Shown piece after piece: positions 28,053-37,365 of a DNA stretch of 64,000 bases. Each line of letters begins with the position of its first letter. Position 1 is the first letter of the stretch. The translations under genes were made by a program, and so were the position numbers. This DNA is from Salinimonas chungwhensis DSM 16280 (GTDB lineage Bacteria; Pseudomonadota; Gammaproteobacteria; Enterobacterales; Alteromonadaceae): positions 186,001-250,000 of the forward strand of contig NZ_KB899377.1 of NCBI RefSeq assembly GCF_000378185.1. The letters run 5' to 3'. The notes under the pieces are model-generated. The model was not told where the DNA came from. It worked only from the letters and a program-made list of their open reading frames with translations, and did no database searches.

Positions 28053-29651
28053 TTAGTGTTTAAAGTGGCGCATGCCTGTAAACACCATGGCAATACCGTG
28101 TTCGTCGGCAGCAGCGATAACCTCGTTGTCACGCATTGAACCACCGGGCTGAATCACTGCCTTGATGCCAGCGCTGGCTGCTGCATCAATCCCATCCCTA
28201 AACGGAAAGAATGCATCTGACGCCATAACAGAACCGGCTACTTCCAGGTTCTCATCAGCCGCTTTAATACCCGCGATTTTAGCGGAATAAACCCGGCTCA
28301 TTTGCCCGGCTCCTACGCCTATAGTCGTGCCATCTTTACAATAAACAATAGCGTTGGATTTAACGTATTTGGCGACTTTCCAGCAAAACAGCAGGTCGCG
28401 CAACTCTTCTTCAGTAGGCTGGCGTTTGGTAACAACCGTAAGATCGTCCATTTCCACCATGCCAAAGTCACGCTCCTGCACCAGCAGACCGCCATTGACT
28501 CGTTTAAAATCAAGCCCGTCGGTCAGCTGTCCATGCCAGTCACCGCAAGCCAGCAAACGCACATTTTTCTTACTACTAATAATCGTCTGCGCTGCCTCCG
28601 CTACCGCGGGTGCAATGATCACTTCCACAAACTGACGATCAATAATTGCCTGTGCAGTGGCGGCATCCAGTGTGCGGTTAAAGGCAATAATGCCGCCAAA
28701 GGCTGAGGTCGGGTCAGTTTTAAAGGCCCGGTCGTACGCGTCTTCAATGGTCTGACCAATGGCCACGCCGCAGGGGTTTGCATGCTTAACAATAACACAG
28801 GCAGGTTCTTCAAATTCCTTCACGCACTCAAGAGCGGCGTCAGTGTCTGCGATATTGTTAAATGACAATGCTTTGCCTTGCAGCTGACGAGCGGTGGCTA
28901 CCGATGCTTCCTGAACAGTATTTTCTACGTAAAACGCTGCTTCCTGGTGACTGTTCTCGCCGTAGCGCAAATCCTGCTTTTTAGTCAGCTGCATATTGTA
29001 AGTGCGTGGAAACCCGCTGTGATCATGGCCGCAGTCTTCATCACACTGCACACTGTCTACCCGGGCACCGAAGTAATTGGCAATCATGCCGTCATACTCG
29101 GCGGTGTGCTCAAAGGCTTTTATGGCCAGGTCGAAACGTGTTTCGTAGGTCAGTGAACCTTCGTTGGTATTCATTTCCTGTAATACACGGTCATAGTCAC
29201 TGGCGTTTACCACAATCGTCACATCTTTGTGGTTCTTAGCCGCCGCCCGAACCATGGTTGGACCGCCGATATCGATATTTTCTATTGCATCTTCCAACGT
29301 GCAATCTTCCTTTGCCACTGTTGCGGCGAAGGGATAAAGATTTACCACCACCAAATCAATCGGCGCGATTTCATTTTGCGCCATAACACTTTCATCCTGA
29401 CCGCGACGGCCGAGAATTCCGCCGTGAATCTTCGGGTGGAGTGTTTTTACCCGGCCATCCATAATTTCAGGGTGCCCGGTATGATCAGAAACTTCTTTAA
29501 CCGGCAGACCAGCTTGCGATAGCAACTTGGCCGTGCCGCCGGTAGATAACAGCTCAACGCCAGCCTGGCTGAGGGCTTCGGCGAATTCAACAATACCGGT
29601 TTTATCGGAAACGCTTAACAGCGCGCGTTTGATAGGTTTGGGTGTTTGCAT
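28053..29651 (-). CDS. purH: Bifunctional AICAR transformylase / IMP cyclohydrolase
   Basis: A 532-residue bifunctional enzyme doing the last two steps of IMP synthesis. The N-terminal cyclohydrolase domain starts [16 protein letters not shown] and holds [21 protein letters not shown]. The C-terminal transformylase domain has [10 protein letters not shown] with the catalytic Lys-His pair. It lies 84 bases after fis, behind the fis terminator. Its own promoter must overlap that short gap. Confidence 0.97.
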   Translation of the reverse strand: MQTPKPIKRALLSVSDKTGIVEFAEALSQAGVELLSTGGTAKLLSQAGLPVKEVSDHTGHPEIMDGRVKTLHPKIHGGILGRRGQDESVMAQNEIAPIDLVVVNLYPFAATVAKEDCTLEDAIENIDIGGPTMVRAAAKNHKDVTIVVNASDYDRVLQEMNTNEGSLTYETRFDLAIKAFEHTAEYDGMIANYFGARVDSVQCDEDCGHDHSGFPRTYNMQLTKKQDLRYGENSHQEAAFYVENTVQEASVATARQLQGKALSFNNIADTDAALECVKEFEEPACVIVKHANPCGVAIGQTIEDAYDRAFKTDPTSAFGGIIAFNRTLDAATAQAIIDRQFVEVIIAPAVAEAAQTIISSKKNVRLLACGDWHGQLTDGLDFKRVNGGLLVQERDFGMVEMDDLTVVTKRQPTEEELRDLLFCWKVAKYVKSNAIVYCKDGTTIGVGAGQMSRVYSAKIAGIKAADENLEVAGSVMASDAFFPFRDGIDAAASAGIKAVIQPGGSMRDNEVIAAADEHGIAMVFTGMRHFKH

Positions 29652-29682
29652 AGTGGTGTTTTGCTACTTTTCTAAGAGTGAA

Positions 29683-29712
29683 ACAAAAAGAGCACCGTAA
29701 TCAGGTGCTCTT
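29683..29712 (-). terminator. Terminator of the dusB-fis operon
   Basis: AAGAGCACC (29688-29696) pairs with GGTGCTCTT (29704-29712). Read on the minus strand the stem runs into a TTTTTGTTT tract, 24 bases after the fis stop. Confidence 0.88.
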
Positions 29713-29735
29713 CGGTGGGCCAGGCCCGTCAATAC

Positions 29736-30029
29736 TTAGTTCATGCCGTATTGCTTCAACTTCTTGCGAAGTGTGCCACGGTTGATGCCCATCATGATGG
29801 CCGCGCGGGTTTGGTTACCGCGGGTATACGTCATAACTTCTTCCAGTAAAGGCGCTTCTACTTCTGCCAGCACCAGTTCATAAAGATTGTCGATGTTCGC
29901 GTTATCTAATTGCTTAAGATACTTATTTACCGCCTGCTTAACAGAGTCACGCAGCGGCTTTTGAGCTTGAGTTTGAGAAGGTGTTGTTACTGTCGTAGTA
30001 AAAGGTGAAGTCACGTTTTGATCGAACAT
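29736..30029 (-). CDS. fis: Nucleoid-associated DNA-binding protein Fis
   Basis: A 97-residue Fis with the C-terminal helix-turn-helix [19 protein letters not shown]. Fis bends DNA, shapes the chromosome and activates rRNA and tRNA promoters during rapid growth. The dusB-fis order with a short gap (31 bases) is the standard gammaproteobacterial arrangement. Confidence 0.97.
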   Translation of the reverse strand: MFDQNVTSPFTTTVTTPSQTQAQKPLRDSVKQAVNKYLKQLDNANIDNLYELVLAEVEAPLLEEVMTYTRGNQTRAAIMMGINRGTLRKKLKQYGMN

Positions 30030-30060
30030 AATACATTCTTGCTCTATAAGTTAGTCATCA

Positions 30061-31059
30061 CTATGCTGCAGGAGAAATCTGTCGGGTTTCCCGTGTCTGC
30101 AACGATTGAAAATAATCGTTCAATGCCTCGAGCTGTAGATCTGTCTGCTCAATACCATTGAACGTTTTGCGAAACTCACGCTCCGTGTCATGCTCCGCAA
30201 GATACCAGCCAACATGCTTTCGGGCTATTCGTACACCAGAAGTATCACCGTAAAAGGCATGCACGTTGGCGACGTGTTCATGCAACACCTGATGCTGTTC
30301 TGACAGGGGCGGTGCTTCCAGCGTTTCACCGGTTTCCAGGAAATGCTGAATTTGTTTAAAAATCCAGGGGTTTCCCTGTGCGCCACGACCAATCATCACA
30401 CCATCTGCGCCGGTGTAATCAAGCACGTCTCGTGCTTTTTGAGCGCTGCAGATGTCACCATTGGCAATCACGGGAATTGAGATCGCCGATTTAATTTGCC
30501 GGATGGTGTCATACTCAGCATTGCCCTTATACATGCAGGCGCGTGTTCTGCCGTGAACAGCCAGCGACTGAATGCCGTTTTGCTCTGCAATTTGTGCAAT
30601 TTTTACACCATTGCGATTATCCGTATTCCAGCCAGTCCGTATTTTCAGGGTGACGGGGACATCTACCGCCGCCACCACAGCTTTTACAATTGATTCCACC
30701 AAATCGGGGAATTGCAATAACGCTGAGCCAGCCAGTTTTTTATTCACTTTCTTGGCAGGACAACCCATATTGATATCGATGATCTGCGCACCGTTATCGA
30801 CATTAAATTGCGCTGCCTGTGCCATAAGTTCAGGGTCGGCACCGGCAATCTGTACAGACCGGATACCGTCCTCACCACTGTGATCCATGCGATGCATAGA
30901 CTTAGCAGTTTTCCAGACTCTGGGATTACTTGATAGCATTTCAGATACCACTAAACCTGCACCCATCCGGCGACACATTTGCCTGAAAGGCCGGTCAGTG
31001 ACGCCTGCCATTGGCGCCAGCATCAAATTGTTATCCAACTGATAAGGACCAATCTGCAT
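30061..31059 (-). CDS. dusB: tRNA-dihydrouridine synthase B
   Basis: A 332-residue FMN enzyme that reduces specific uridines in tRNA to dihydrouridine. The start MQIGPYQLDNNLMLAPMAG is family-typical. The catalytic Cys is in DINMGCPAKKVNKK, and HGRTRACMYKG and GDICSAQKARD match Dus proteins. It is first in the dusB-fis operon. Confidence 0.96.
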   Translation of the reverse strand: MQIGPYQLDNNLMLAPMAGVTDRPFRQMCRRMGAGLVVSEMLSSNPRVWKTAKSMHRMDHSGEDGIRSVQIAGADPELMAQAAQFNVDNGAQIIDINMGCPAKKVNKKLAGSALLQFPDLVESIVKAVVAAVDVPVTLKIRTGWNTDNRNGVKIAQIAEQNGIQSLAVHGRTRACMYKGNAEYDTIRQIKSAISIPVIANGDICSAQKARDVLDYTGADGVMIGRGAQGNPWIFKQIQHFLETGETLEAPPLSEQHQVLHEHVANVHAFYGDTSGVRIARKHVGWYLAEHDTEREFRKTFNGIEQTDLQLEALNDYFQSLQTRETRQISPAA

Positions 31060-31104
31060 CGTTAGTAACCCAAAATTGACTGTAATTTGAACACTTGGCT
31101 AAAA

Positions 31105-31143
31105 CGGGGCGCTAAGTTTACGCATTTTGCCCCCCCTTGAAAA
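31105..31143 (-). promoter_or_regulatory. Candidate dusB-fis promoter with GC-rich discriminator
   Basis: On the minus strand TTTTCA (31138-31143) and TAAACT (31115-31120) lie 17 bases apart, with a TAGCGCCCCG discriminator directly after. GC-rich discriminators are the known mark of stringently controlled promoters such as the E. coli fis promoter. The boxes match consensus at four of six positions each. Confidence 0.45.
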
Positions 31144-31281
31144 GGCTAAAATTCAAACAAAATTTATCAAAGGGGGCTTGACAGAGAACCTGCGATTTGC
31201 CTTTGAGGGCATGACAGACAAGGGCTGTACAGCTATGGCTCTGGCCGGCTGGAAGGCGCTTTTTCCAAATACAGCAATAGG

Positions 31282-32163
31282 TTAAGCACGCTTAACGCCA
31301 CTAACTCTGGCCCAGTCGCCGTCAATTTTACCAGGCTCCAGTTCAAAATCGTGATGGTAAGCCTTTTCGATTTTTTCTACCTGTTCAGCCAGAATTCCCG
31401 ATAAAACCAGACGCCCTCCCGGCTTGCAATAGCCGGAAATGACTGACTGGAGTGCTAAAAGCGGGCCTGAAAGAATGTTGGCTGTAACAAAGTCTGCTGC
31501 TAAAGACGGCTGATCTTCGGGTAAATAGACCTCAAGCCGCTCTGCCACATTATTGCGTCTGGCGTTTTCGGTGCTAGCCTGCAATGCCTGCGGATCAATA
31601 TCGATTCCCACCACGCGCTTCGCCCCTAGCTTTAAGGCGGCTAAGGCTAAAATACCTGAGCCGCAGCCGAAGTCGACAACAGTTTTACCGGTCAGATTCT
31701 GGCTATCCAGCCAGCGCAGACAAAGTGCAGTGGTAGGGTGGGTACCAGTGCCGAATGCCAAACCGGGATCAAGCATTACATTGACGGCGTCAGGGTCGGG
31801 CACATCTCTCCAACTTGGGCAAATCCAGAGACGCTCACCAAACTGCATGGGGTGAAAGTTATCCATCCATTCACGCTCCCAGTCTTTATCTTCCAGGGGG
31901 TCAAGCTTGTAGGTGAAATCCGGCCCAAGTATTCTGGCTTTGCGCAAGCGCGTAATCACGCCTTGCATATCGTGCGCTGCATCAAATAAACCTACCACCT
32001 GGGTGTCTGGCCAAAGCTGTGTTTCGCCCGGCTTTGGCTCGTAGACGGGGGTATCCTTTGCATCTAAAAATGTAATAGCTTGGGCACCATTGGCCGATAA
32101 CATACTGCCAATCTGCTCAGCGTAGTCCGCAGCGGTATCAATGCGAAGCTGTAACCAGGCCAT
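31282..32163 (-). CDS. prmA: Ribosomal protein L11 methyltransferase
   Basis: A 293-residue SAM enzyme that trimethylates ribosomal protein L11. [18 protein letters not shown] is the family N-terminus. The SAM-binding motif [20 protein letters not shown] and the [15 protein letters not shown] stretch are intact. It lies upstream of dusB-fis, as in many relatives, with a 222-base gap. Confidence 0.96.
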   Translation of the reverse strand: MAWLQLRIDTAADYAEQIGSMLSANGAQAITFLDAKDTPVYEPKPGETQLWPDTQVVGLFDAAHDMQGVITRLRKARILGPDFTYKLDPLEDKDWEREWMDNFHPMQFGERLWICPSWRDVPDPDAVNVMLDPGLAFGTGTHPTTALCLRWLDSQNLTGKTVVDFGCGSGILALAALKLGAKRVVGIDIDPQALQASTENARRNNVAERLEVYLPEDQPSLAADFVTANILSGPLLALQSVISGYCKPGGRLVLSGILAEQVEKIEKAYHHDFELEPGKIDGDWARVSGVKRA

Positions 32164-32318
32164 AATTTATCCTGTTTCGTAATTTTTGCGCTATATTAAC
32201 AGTTCTTGGGCGGGGCAAACCAAAACTATTTCACCGTTCTGCATCGTCATGGTTTGACCGTAATGTTACTGTGGAAACAACAGCTGCTCTTAATCAAAAA
32301 GGTATTGGTCAGGTTTTT

Positions 32319-33074
32319 ATGTACAGGCTATTGCTTCTACTGTTAGTTATTGTCAGCACAACGTCTGTGGCCCGTCAAATTGATGTGGTAGCCGGCTGGA
32401 ACAAGCCTCCATATGTTGATACCAACACTGACAGCGGTTTTGAGCTGGAGTTAACAAAACATATTCTCAGCAGGCTTGGGCATACAGTAAAACTCATTTA
32501 TGTGCCCTTCGGCCGATCGCTCAGACAACTGGAGCAGGGGCGGGCAGACATTGTGTTAACAGTAAATCCCCGGCATAAAATCAGCCGTAATTTTCTTACT
32601 GACGAATATGTGACCTATCAGAATACGGCGATATCCCTGGCATCGAGAAATTTGCAGATTGATGCAGTGAAAGATTTATCACAATACACGGTCCTGGCTT
32701 TTCAAACAGCTCAAAACGTACTTGGCGCTGAGTTTACTGAAATGGTCAGTGAACATAAGGGGTATCTTGAAATAGCCGATCAGAGTCGACAGGTTCGTAT
32801 GTTACTGATGGGCAGCGTAGATGTTGCTGTGATGGACCAGAATATTTTTTCGTGGTTACGCAGTAAGCTACCCGCTGCCCACCAAAAAGAAATCAGAATG
32901 CACCCATTATTTGGTAAAACATCTTACCGGGCCGCGGTGGCAGACGAGTCGCTGCGCAATGCATTTAATAAAGAGTTGAAGGCAATGATGCGCGATGGGC
33001 GATATCAGGCACTGGCCGATAAATATCGCTTACGCGTGACGCCGGCCAGCGAAAAGTCCTTACCGGATAACTAA
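32319..33074 (+). CDS. Periplasmic solute-binding protein (SBP family 3)
   Basis: A 251-residue exported binding-protein-like product. The start at 32319 gives a clean signal peptide (MYRLLLLLLVIVSTTSVA). The frame is open 16 codons further upstream from ATG-less sequence, which does not look like signal. The fold matches amino-acid binding proteins (SGFELELTKHILSRLGH, LEQGRADIVLTV, MDQNIFSWLRSKL). No ABC permease or ATPase lies nearby, so it may serve a distant transporter or act as a sensor domain relic. It converges on the HiPIP gene. Confidence 0.82.
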   Translation: MYRLLLLLLVIVSTTSVARQIDVVAGWNKPPYVDTNTDSGFELELTKHILSRLGHTVKLIYVPFGRSLRQLEQGRADIVLTVNPRHKISRNFLTDEYVTYQNTAISLASRNLQIDAVKDLSQYTVLAFQTAQNVLGAEFTEMVSEHKGYLEIADQSRQVRMLLMGSVDVAVMDQNIFSWLRSKLPAAHQKEIRMHPLFGKTSYRAAVADESLRNAFNKELKAMMRDGRYQALADKYRLRVTPASEKSLPDN

Positions 33075-33128
33075 GAGCGTGTTACGCCGGGTAAATGCGT
33101 CTGGCCAACTGACGGACTCACTTGGCTG

Positions 33129-33422
33129 CTACCCTGGTCGCTTAACCCACGCACTGCACCAGCCATTAACATTGATTAACTTGCCGGGGAATATCGCGCA
33201 GGGGCGCTCGGTCTTTCCCTCTTCACCCTGAATATACATGCAGTTACCACACACTGAGCCATCTACGGTGGACTTAGGCGTATAGTTAAGGGCTTTTGCT
33301 GTGGGATCATCTTTTTTAAGAAGCTCCTGGGCATTCGCGCGTAATGCAGTACCACCCAGTGTGATACCTATGATTGAGGTGCCTGCCATGCGTAAAAAAT
33401 CGCGACGGTTAACGCTTTTCAT
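33129..33422 (-). CDS. High-potential iron-sulfur protein (HiPIP)
   Basis: A 97-residue protein with a Tat signal (VNRRDFLRMAGTS) and a cleaved hydrophobic stretch ending near ALRANA|QE. The four cluster-binding cysteines are in CGNCMY, RPCAIFPG and NGWCSAWV. HiPIPs carry one [4Fe-4S] cluster and shuttle electrons in the periplasm. Tat export fits a protein folded around its cluster before export. Its redox partner is not encoded here. Confidence 0.93.
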   Translation of the reverse strand: MKSVNRRDFLRMAGTSIIGITLGGTALRANAQELLKKDDPTAKALNYTPKSTVDGSVCGNCMYIQGEEGKTERPCAIFPGKLINVNGWCSAWVKRPG

Positions 33423-33481
33423 CAGGTTACTCCGGTTAACGAAAATGAAAATGATTCTTCTTTATTTGACCCATTAAACGC

Positions 33482-33509
33482 AAAAACCTGCCTAAACAGG
33501 CAGGTTTTT
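33482..33509 (-). terminator. Bidirectional terminator between HiPIP and flavin reductase genes
   Basis: A perfect 12-base-pair stem (33482-33493 with 33498-33509) with loop AAAC. A-tracts and T-tracts lie on both arms, so it can work both ways. It lies after the flavin reductase gene on the minus strand and before the HiPIP start. Confidence 0.85.
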
Positions 33510-33647
33510 AGCATTAGCATCGCTTCGCTCTGACGGTGTCTTTGCTGGCAATGCAGTCATTAGTTTCAAATTTAGTATACGCTTATTTGAATGAAATTAC
33601 AGACCTTTTCGGCAAGCAACAGATCGCCGGTCTAATTCTGTCTTGTA

Positions 33648-34268
33648 TTACGGCTTTGCATAAGCATAGCGGCCGACCGGATTGATCGTGTGATACGTGT
33701 CTAATCCTGTTATGGCAGCGACACCGAGCTGGTCAAGATTAACCTGACCCTCAGCGGTTATGGCGTTTGTGTCGATCCATACAGATGAAATCTCACCAAT
33801 AACCAACTGTGTGTTATTCAATTTAATAGGAATAATCTCTGCCAGTTGCATGGCCAGTTTCACCGGACTTGCTTGTACAAAGGGCGCATCAAAATCATCG
33901 GCATACCATGACGTGAGGCCGGTCGCATCAAACTCGCTGACATTCGAAGGATAACTGGCTGATGTTTGGTGGGCAGCCTCTGTCCACTCACTGCTGACAT
34001 GATTTATAGTATAAACCCCGGTTTGCTGGATATTTTCCAGTGTGTCACGGACCACAGTATGCGGCCGCATGATCATACCCAGCAAAGGCGGATTAGCACC
34101 GATGTGGACCACCGAACTTATAATAGCCAGATTTTCATTAACATGGCGGCCCTGACTGGTGCCAATCAGGTTGGCGCTTTTTACCCCGGATAAACTGTTC
34201 ATAAACGCGGCCCGGTAGCGCTGCTCCATAGTCGCAATATCGGCGCTTAAAAACCGTTTTTCAGACAT
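33648..34268 (-). CDS. Flavin reductase-like FMN-binding protein
   Basis: A 206-residue protein of the DIM6/NTAB flavin-reductase-like family. LSGVKSANLIGTSQ, NPPLLGMIMRPHTVVRDTLENI and TGVYTINHVS match the FMN-binding split barrel. Partner and substrate are unknown. Its ATG overlaps the end of the small CPXCG gene by eight bases, so the two form an operon. Confidence 0.82.
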   Translation of the reverse strand: MSEKRFLSADIATMEQRYRAAFMNSLSGVKSANLIGTSQGRHVNENLAIISSVVHIGANPPLLGMIMRPHTVVRDTLENIQQTGVYTINHVSSEWTEAAHQTSASYPSNVSEFDATGLTSWYADDFDAPFVQASPVKLAMQLAEIIPIKLNNTQLVIGEISSVWIDTNAITAEGQVNLDQLGVAAITGLDTYHTINPVGRYAYAKP

Positions 34269-34452
34269 TTTCCCGTTGTACCTCTACCGTCAGGGAATCA
34301 CCCTGCCCATGCACTGTCATTTCAATGGGCTGGCAGCAAACCTGGCAATCCAATACCTGCATCTGACCGGTGTCGTTAATTTCATCAATTTCAACTTCGT
34401 TAGGTTCCATACAATACGGACAATGAAATGTTGCGGGTGTGGCTAAACTCAT
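34261..34452 (-). CDS. CPXCG-motif cysteine-rich protein
   Basis: A 63-residue protein with FHCPYC and a second CQVC pair, the signature of the CPXCG zinc-ribbon family found in gammaproteobacteria. The function is not known. It precedes and overlaps the flavin reductase gene. The divergent HNH gene starts 99 bases upstream. Confidence 0.88.
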   Translation of the reverse strand: MSLATPATFHCPYCMEPNEVEIDEINDTGQMQVLDCQVCCQPIEMTVHGQGDSLTVEVQRENV

Positions 34453-34551
34453 AAAAACCCTTTTTTAAGTTGTTGTTTGACTGCATTATTACGGATCGAA
34501 ACTGTCGATGGATTGGTACCTACACATAAGTCAATTGATAGAGGTAGCTGC

Positions 34552-34845
34552 ATGAGTAAACGGCTGGCGACCGGCTATTGTCCTTTATGTTTTCGCTATA
34601 CGCGGCTGACATTTCATCATTTGATCCCTAAAAAAATGCACCGGCGAACTTACTTTAGGAAGCATTATTCAAAGGCGCAACTTAATGAAGGAGTGGCGAT
34701 TTGTCGCAAATGTCATGATGGCATCCATAAATTTTATACAGAAATGGAATTGGCGAAACATCTGAACACCGTTGAGCGCCTCAAACAGGATGAAAAGCTA
34801 ACGCGTCATTTTGAGTGGGTGAGTAAGCAGGCCATACAACTTTAG
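34552..34845 (+). CDS. HNH-family small nuclease-like protein
   Basis: A 97-residue protein. The start at 34552 (MSKRLATGYCPLC) follows a GAGGTAG ribosome binding site. It has CPLC, then HHLIPKK with the HNH histidine pair, then AICRKCHDGIHKFY with the second zinc pair and final His. This is a compact ββα-metal HNH fold. It lies 80 bases before the large FAN1-type nuclease gene on the same strand, so the two may be co-expressed. Substrate is unknown. Confidence 0.8.
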   Translation: MSKRLATGYCPLCFRYTRLTFHHLIPKKMHRRTYFRKHYSKAQLNEGVAICRKCHDGIHKFYTEMELAKHLNTVERLKQDEKLTRHFEWVSKQAIQL

Positions 34846-34925
34846 CGTGAATTTAATCTTTGCAGATTGAGATGTTATCTGTATGTATATACACTATAGA
34901 AGTGTTTAAATGTTGTGCTTCTGAT

Positions 34926-37061
34926 ATGCGAAAAACCCTGCCCGAGCGATATTATCTTGATCATTTCCACGAATTTCTGCGGTTTTTCGATGGCAATAAT
35001 GCACCGCTATTATGTCCGCAGAGTCGTAAACTTATTCAGCAATTTCGACAACTGGATGCCGATAAGCAATGTATTATCGCGCGTGCTGCAAATCGTAAGT
35101 ATGCACTTATTAACCGCGCACATTTTGATTACAATGAGATTCATGCCCCCCAGCTACAGCTTGATTACCTGATTGAAAGCGGCTGGTTTGCACCGGCTGA
35201 AAACGTGTCGATGCAAGACTTTGCGGGTGTGGTCACCAAAAATGACTTGTTGGCATATCTGGCCGCTTATCCGGTCAAAGAAAGGTTAAATCAGCTTAAG
35301 AAAGCTGAGCTGGTGGCATTACTGTTCGAATACATCGATGTTCATGGCTGGCCGGAAACCCTGCCTCGAACTGACTATCTGGTAAAGACCTTTGACCGCA
35401 GCCTGCGCTACTTGCTGTTTCTTTACTTCGGTAATACCAAAGGCCGTTTAAACCAGTTTTCTATGCGAGACCTTGGTGTGATGCGCACCCGCGCCGACGC
35501 GGCAACCGATCAGGCCAGATTTGCTTCGCTGGAAGATGCTCAGGCAGCATTTTATTTTGCCAGTGCACTGGATGAAATGCCCTACTGGAATGACACCGTA
35601 CTGCAACAGGCTGGCCGGGCAGACTGGCCCGCCTTCAGCGAACCAGCCAGTATTGCCTATGCTGAAAAATACTTGCACAAGCTGGGCGTCCGGCTCCTTG
35701 ACAGCGATCGTGAATTGGCGCTTGCTGTACTTGAGCATGCGCCGGGGGATGCGGCGCGGGAAAAATGGGTGCGGGAGACCTTTAAAGACGATAAAGAAAC
35801 GGCCCGCGTGGCGCTGGAAGCCATAATTGATAATCCTGGTTCTGATTCCCTGCTGGCCTTCGCCGAAGATTTCTACGCCAGAAAGTTTCATAAAAAACGC
35901 ACCAGTGCGCTCACCGATATGTTACGCAGCTCCAGTAAAACGTTGCAGCTGGATATCAGTCAGAACCAACATGTGGAGCGCGGTGTTATTGCCTGGTATA
36001 AACGCAGGGGAGTGGTTGCGTGGCGCACTGAAAATCGCCTCTGGCGTACATTATTCGGGTTAACATTCTGGGCATTGTTATTTGAGCAGGACCAGCTGGT
36101 AACTGAATTTGATCGGCGCCCTCAGAGCCTCAAATATAATCGTTTTTACGACACCTTTGCCAATGATATTGAATCACTATTAGGTGGATTGCACTCGTCA
36201 GAAAGCTTATTGCAGCACGTCACCAAAAATGCTGCTACCCATTACGGTAAGGTCAATAGTGTCTTTATGTGGCGGGCCAACCAGCTTGATACTGTACGGG
36301 CACTACTTGATAACGCATCCTTTGAGGCCGTTAAGCAGTTGCTGAAAATGATGGCCCAGGACTATGCCGGGTTATCGGATGGCTTTCCTGACATCATGGT
36401 ACTGGAGAATAATCAATTACGATTTGAGGAAATCAAGGCCCCCGGCGATGTCCTGCGCCGCAACCAGCTTACTTCTATTCAGCGCATGCAGCGTGCCGGC
36501 TTTGATGTGCATATTACGCAGGTAGACTGGTTTTCTGATCCCACTCAGCCCTATGTCGTGGTGGATATTGAGACTACCGGTGGTAACAACGGCTATCATC
36601 GAATTACCGAGGTGGGTATGGTGAAAATGGTGGCGGGTAAGGTGGTGGACAGCTGGCAATCGCTGATTAACCCGCAGCGTCATATCCCCTCGTCCATTAC
36701 CCGGCTCACCGGTATCTCTGATAGTATGGTGGCGGATGCGCCACTGTTTAGTGAAGTAGCCGATGCCATAGACACATTTACCGAAGATTGTGTATTTGTG
36801 GCTCACAATGTGAATTTTGATTATGGCTTTATTAAACAGGAATTCAGCCGCCTGGAGCGTGAATTTAAAAGGCCGAAACTGTGTACTGTGGTGCAGATGC
36901 GCCGAACCTATCCGGGCCTGCCCTCCTATTCTCTGGCCTCGTTGACCAAGTATTTTGACATAGGTATGGAGCGACATCACCGTGCGATGTCCGACGCCCA
37001 GGCTGCGGGGCAACTGTTAAATCTTGTCCATGAACGCCTTTTTGCTCAACAGGCAGGTTAA
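34926..37061 (+). CDS. FAN1-type VRR-NUC nuclease fused to a DEDDh 3'-5' exonuclease
   Basis: A 711-residue protein of two nuclease parts. The N-terminal region (LPERYYLDHFHEFLRFF and following) looks like the FAN1 family, whose members cut interstrand-crosslink and flap structures. The VRR-NUC site has GFPD with Asp489 and E502-I-K504 in FEEIKAPGDVLRRNQ, a complete PD-(D/E)XK core. Residues from about 540 form a DnaQ-like exonuclease with VDIETTG (Asp547, Glu549), HNVNFDYGF and HHRAMSDAQA. The start at 34926 was chosen because FAN1 homologues begin near that motif. No ribosome binding site is clear. In-frame upstream starts are possible. Confidence 0.85.
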   Translation: MRKTLPERYYLDHFHEFLRFFDGNNAPLLCPQSRKLIQQFRQLDADKQCIIARAANRKYALINRAHFDYNEIHAPQLQLDYLIESGWFAPAENVSMQDFAGVVTKNDLLAYLAAYPVKERLNQLKKAELVALLFEYIDVHGWPETLPRTDYLVKTFDRSLRYLLFLYFGNTKGRLNQFSMRDLGVMRTRADAATDQARFASLEDAQAAFYFASALDEMPYWNDTVLQQAGRADWPAFSEPASIAYAEKYLHKLGVRLLDSDRELALAVLEHAPGDAAREKWVRETFKDDKETARVALEAIIDNPGSDSLLAFAEDFYARKFHKKRTSALTDMLRSSSKTLQLDISQNQHVERGVIAWYKRRGVVAWRTENRLWRTLFGLTFWALLFEQDQLVTEFDRRPQSLKYNRFYDTFANDIESLLGGLHSSESLLQHVTKNAATHYGKVNSVFMWRANQLDTVRALLDNASFEAVKQLLKMMAQDYAGLSDGFPDIMVLENNQLRFEEIKAPGDVLRRNQLTSIQRMQRAGFDVHITQVDWFSDPTQPYVVVDIETTGGNNGYHRITEVGMVKMVAGKVVDSWQSLINPQRHIPSSITRLTGISDSMVADAPLFSEVADAIDTFTEDCVFVAHNVNFDYGFIKQEFSRLEREFKRPKLCTVVQMRRTYPGLPSYSLASLTKYFDIGMERHHRAMSDAQAAGQLLNLVHERLFAQQAG

Positions 37062-37098
37062 AATAATAGCCTTGATTGTTCATAGAAAAAGGTAGTTG

Positions 37099-37365
37099 AT
37101 GAGTAGCACACCAGACGAGACTACATTGTCACGCATTATAGAAATGGCCTGGGAAGACCGCACACCATTTGACATTATTGAGCAACGTTTTGGATACGGC
37201 GAAAAAGACGTGATTGCGTTGATGCGCCGCCACTTAAAACGTAGGGCGTTTGAAAACTGGCGCAAACGCGTCAGTGGCCGTAAAACCAAGCATGCGGCAC
37301 TACGTCCGGCTGGTATTACCCGAGGCTATTGCCGCTCTCAATATAAGCCCCAGGGAGCGGGCTAA
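37099..37365 (+). CDS. DUF2805 / TIGR03643 small protein
   Basis: An 88-residue basic protein (IIEMAWEDRTPFDIIEQRFGYGEKDVIALMRR) of the TIGR03643 family, whose function is unknown. The ATG at 37099 follows a GGTAGTTG; the TTG one codon earlier is less likely. It starts 37 bases after the nuclease gene. Its stop overlaps the stop of the opposite-strand gene (shared CTAA at 37362-37365). Confidence 0.82.
   Translation: MSSTPDETTLSRIIEMAWEDRTPFDIIEQRFGYGEKDVIALMRRHLKRRAFENWRKRVSGRKTKHAALRPAGITRGYCRSQYKPQGAG

Noticed and set aside
28302..28706. 134-residue plus-strand open frame
   Set aside because: Antisense to purH, whose frame is unquestionable.
36417..37013. 198-residue minus-strand open frame
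   Set aside because: It is the shadow of the exonuclease domain of the 34926-37061 gene; composition is unlike a real protein.
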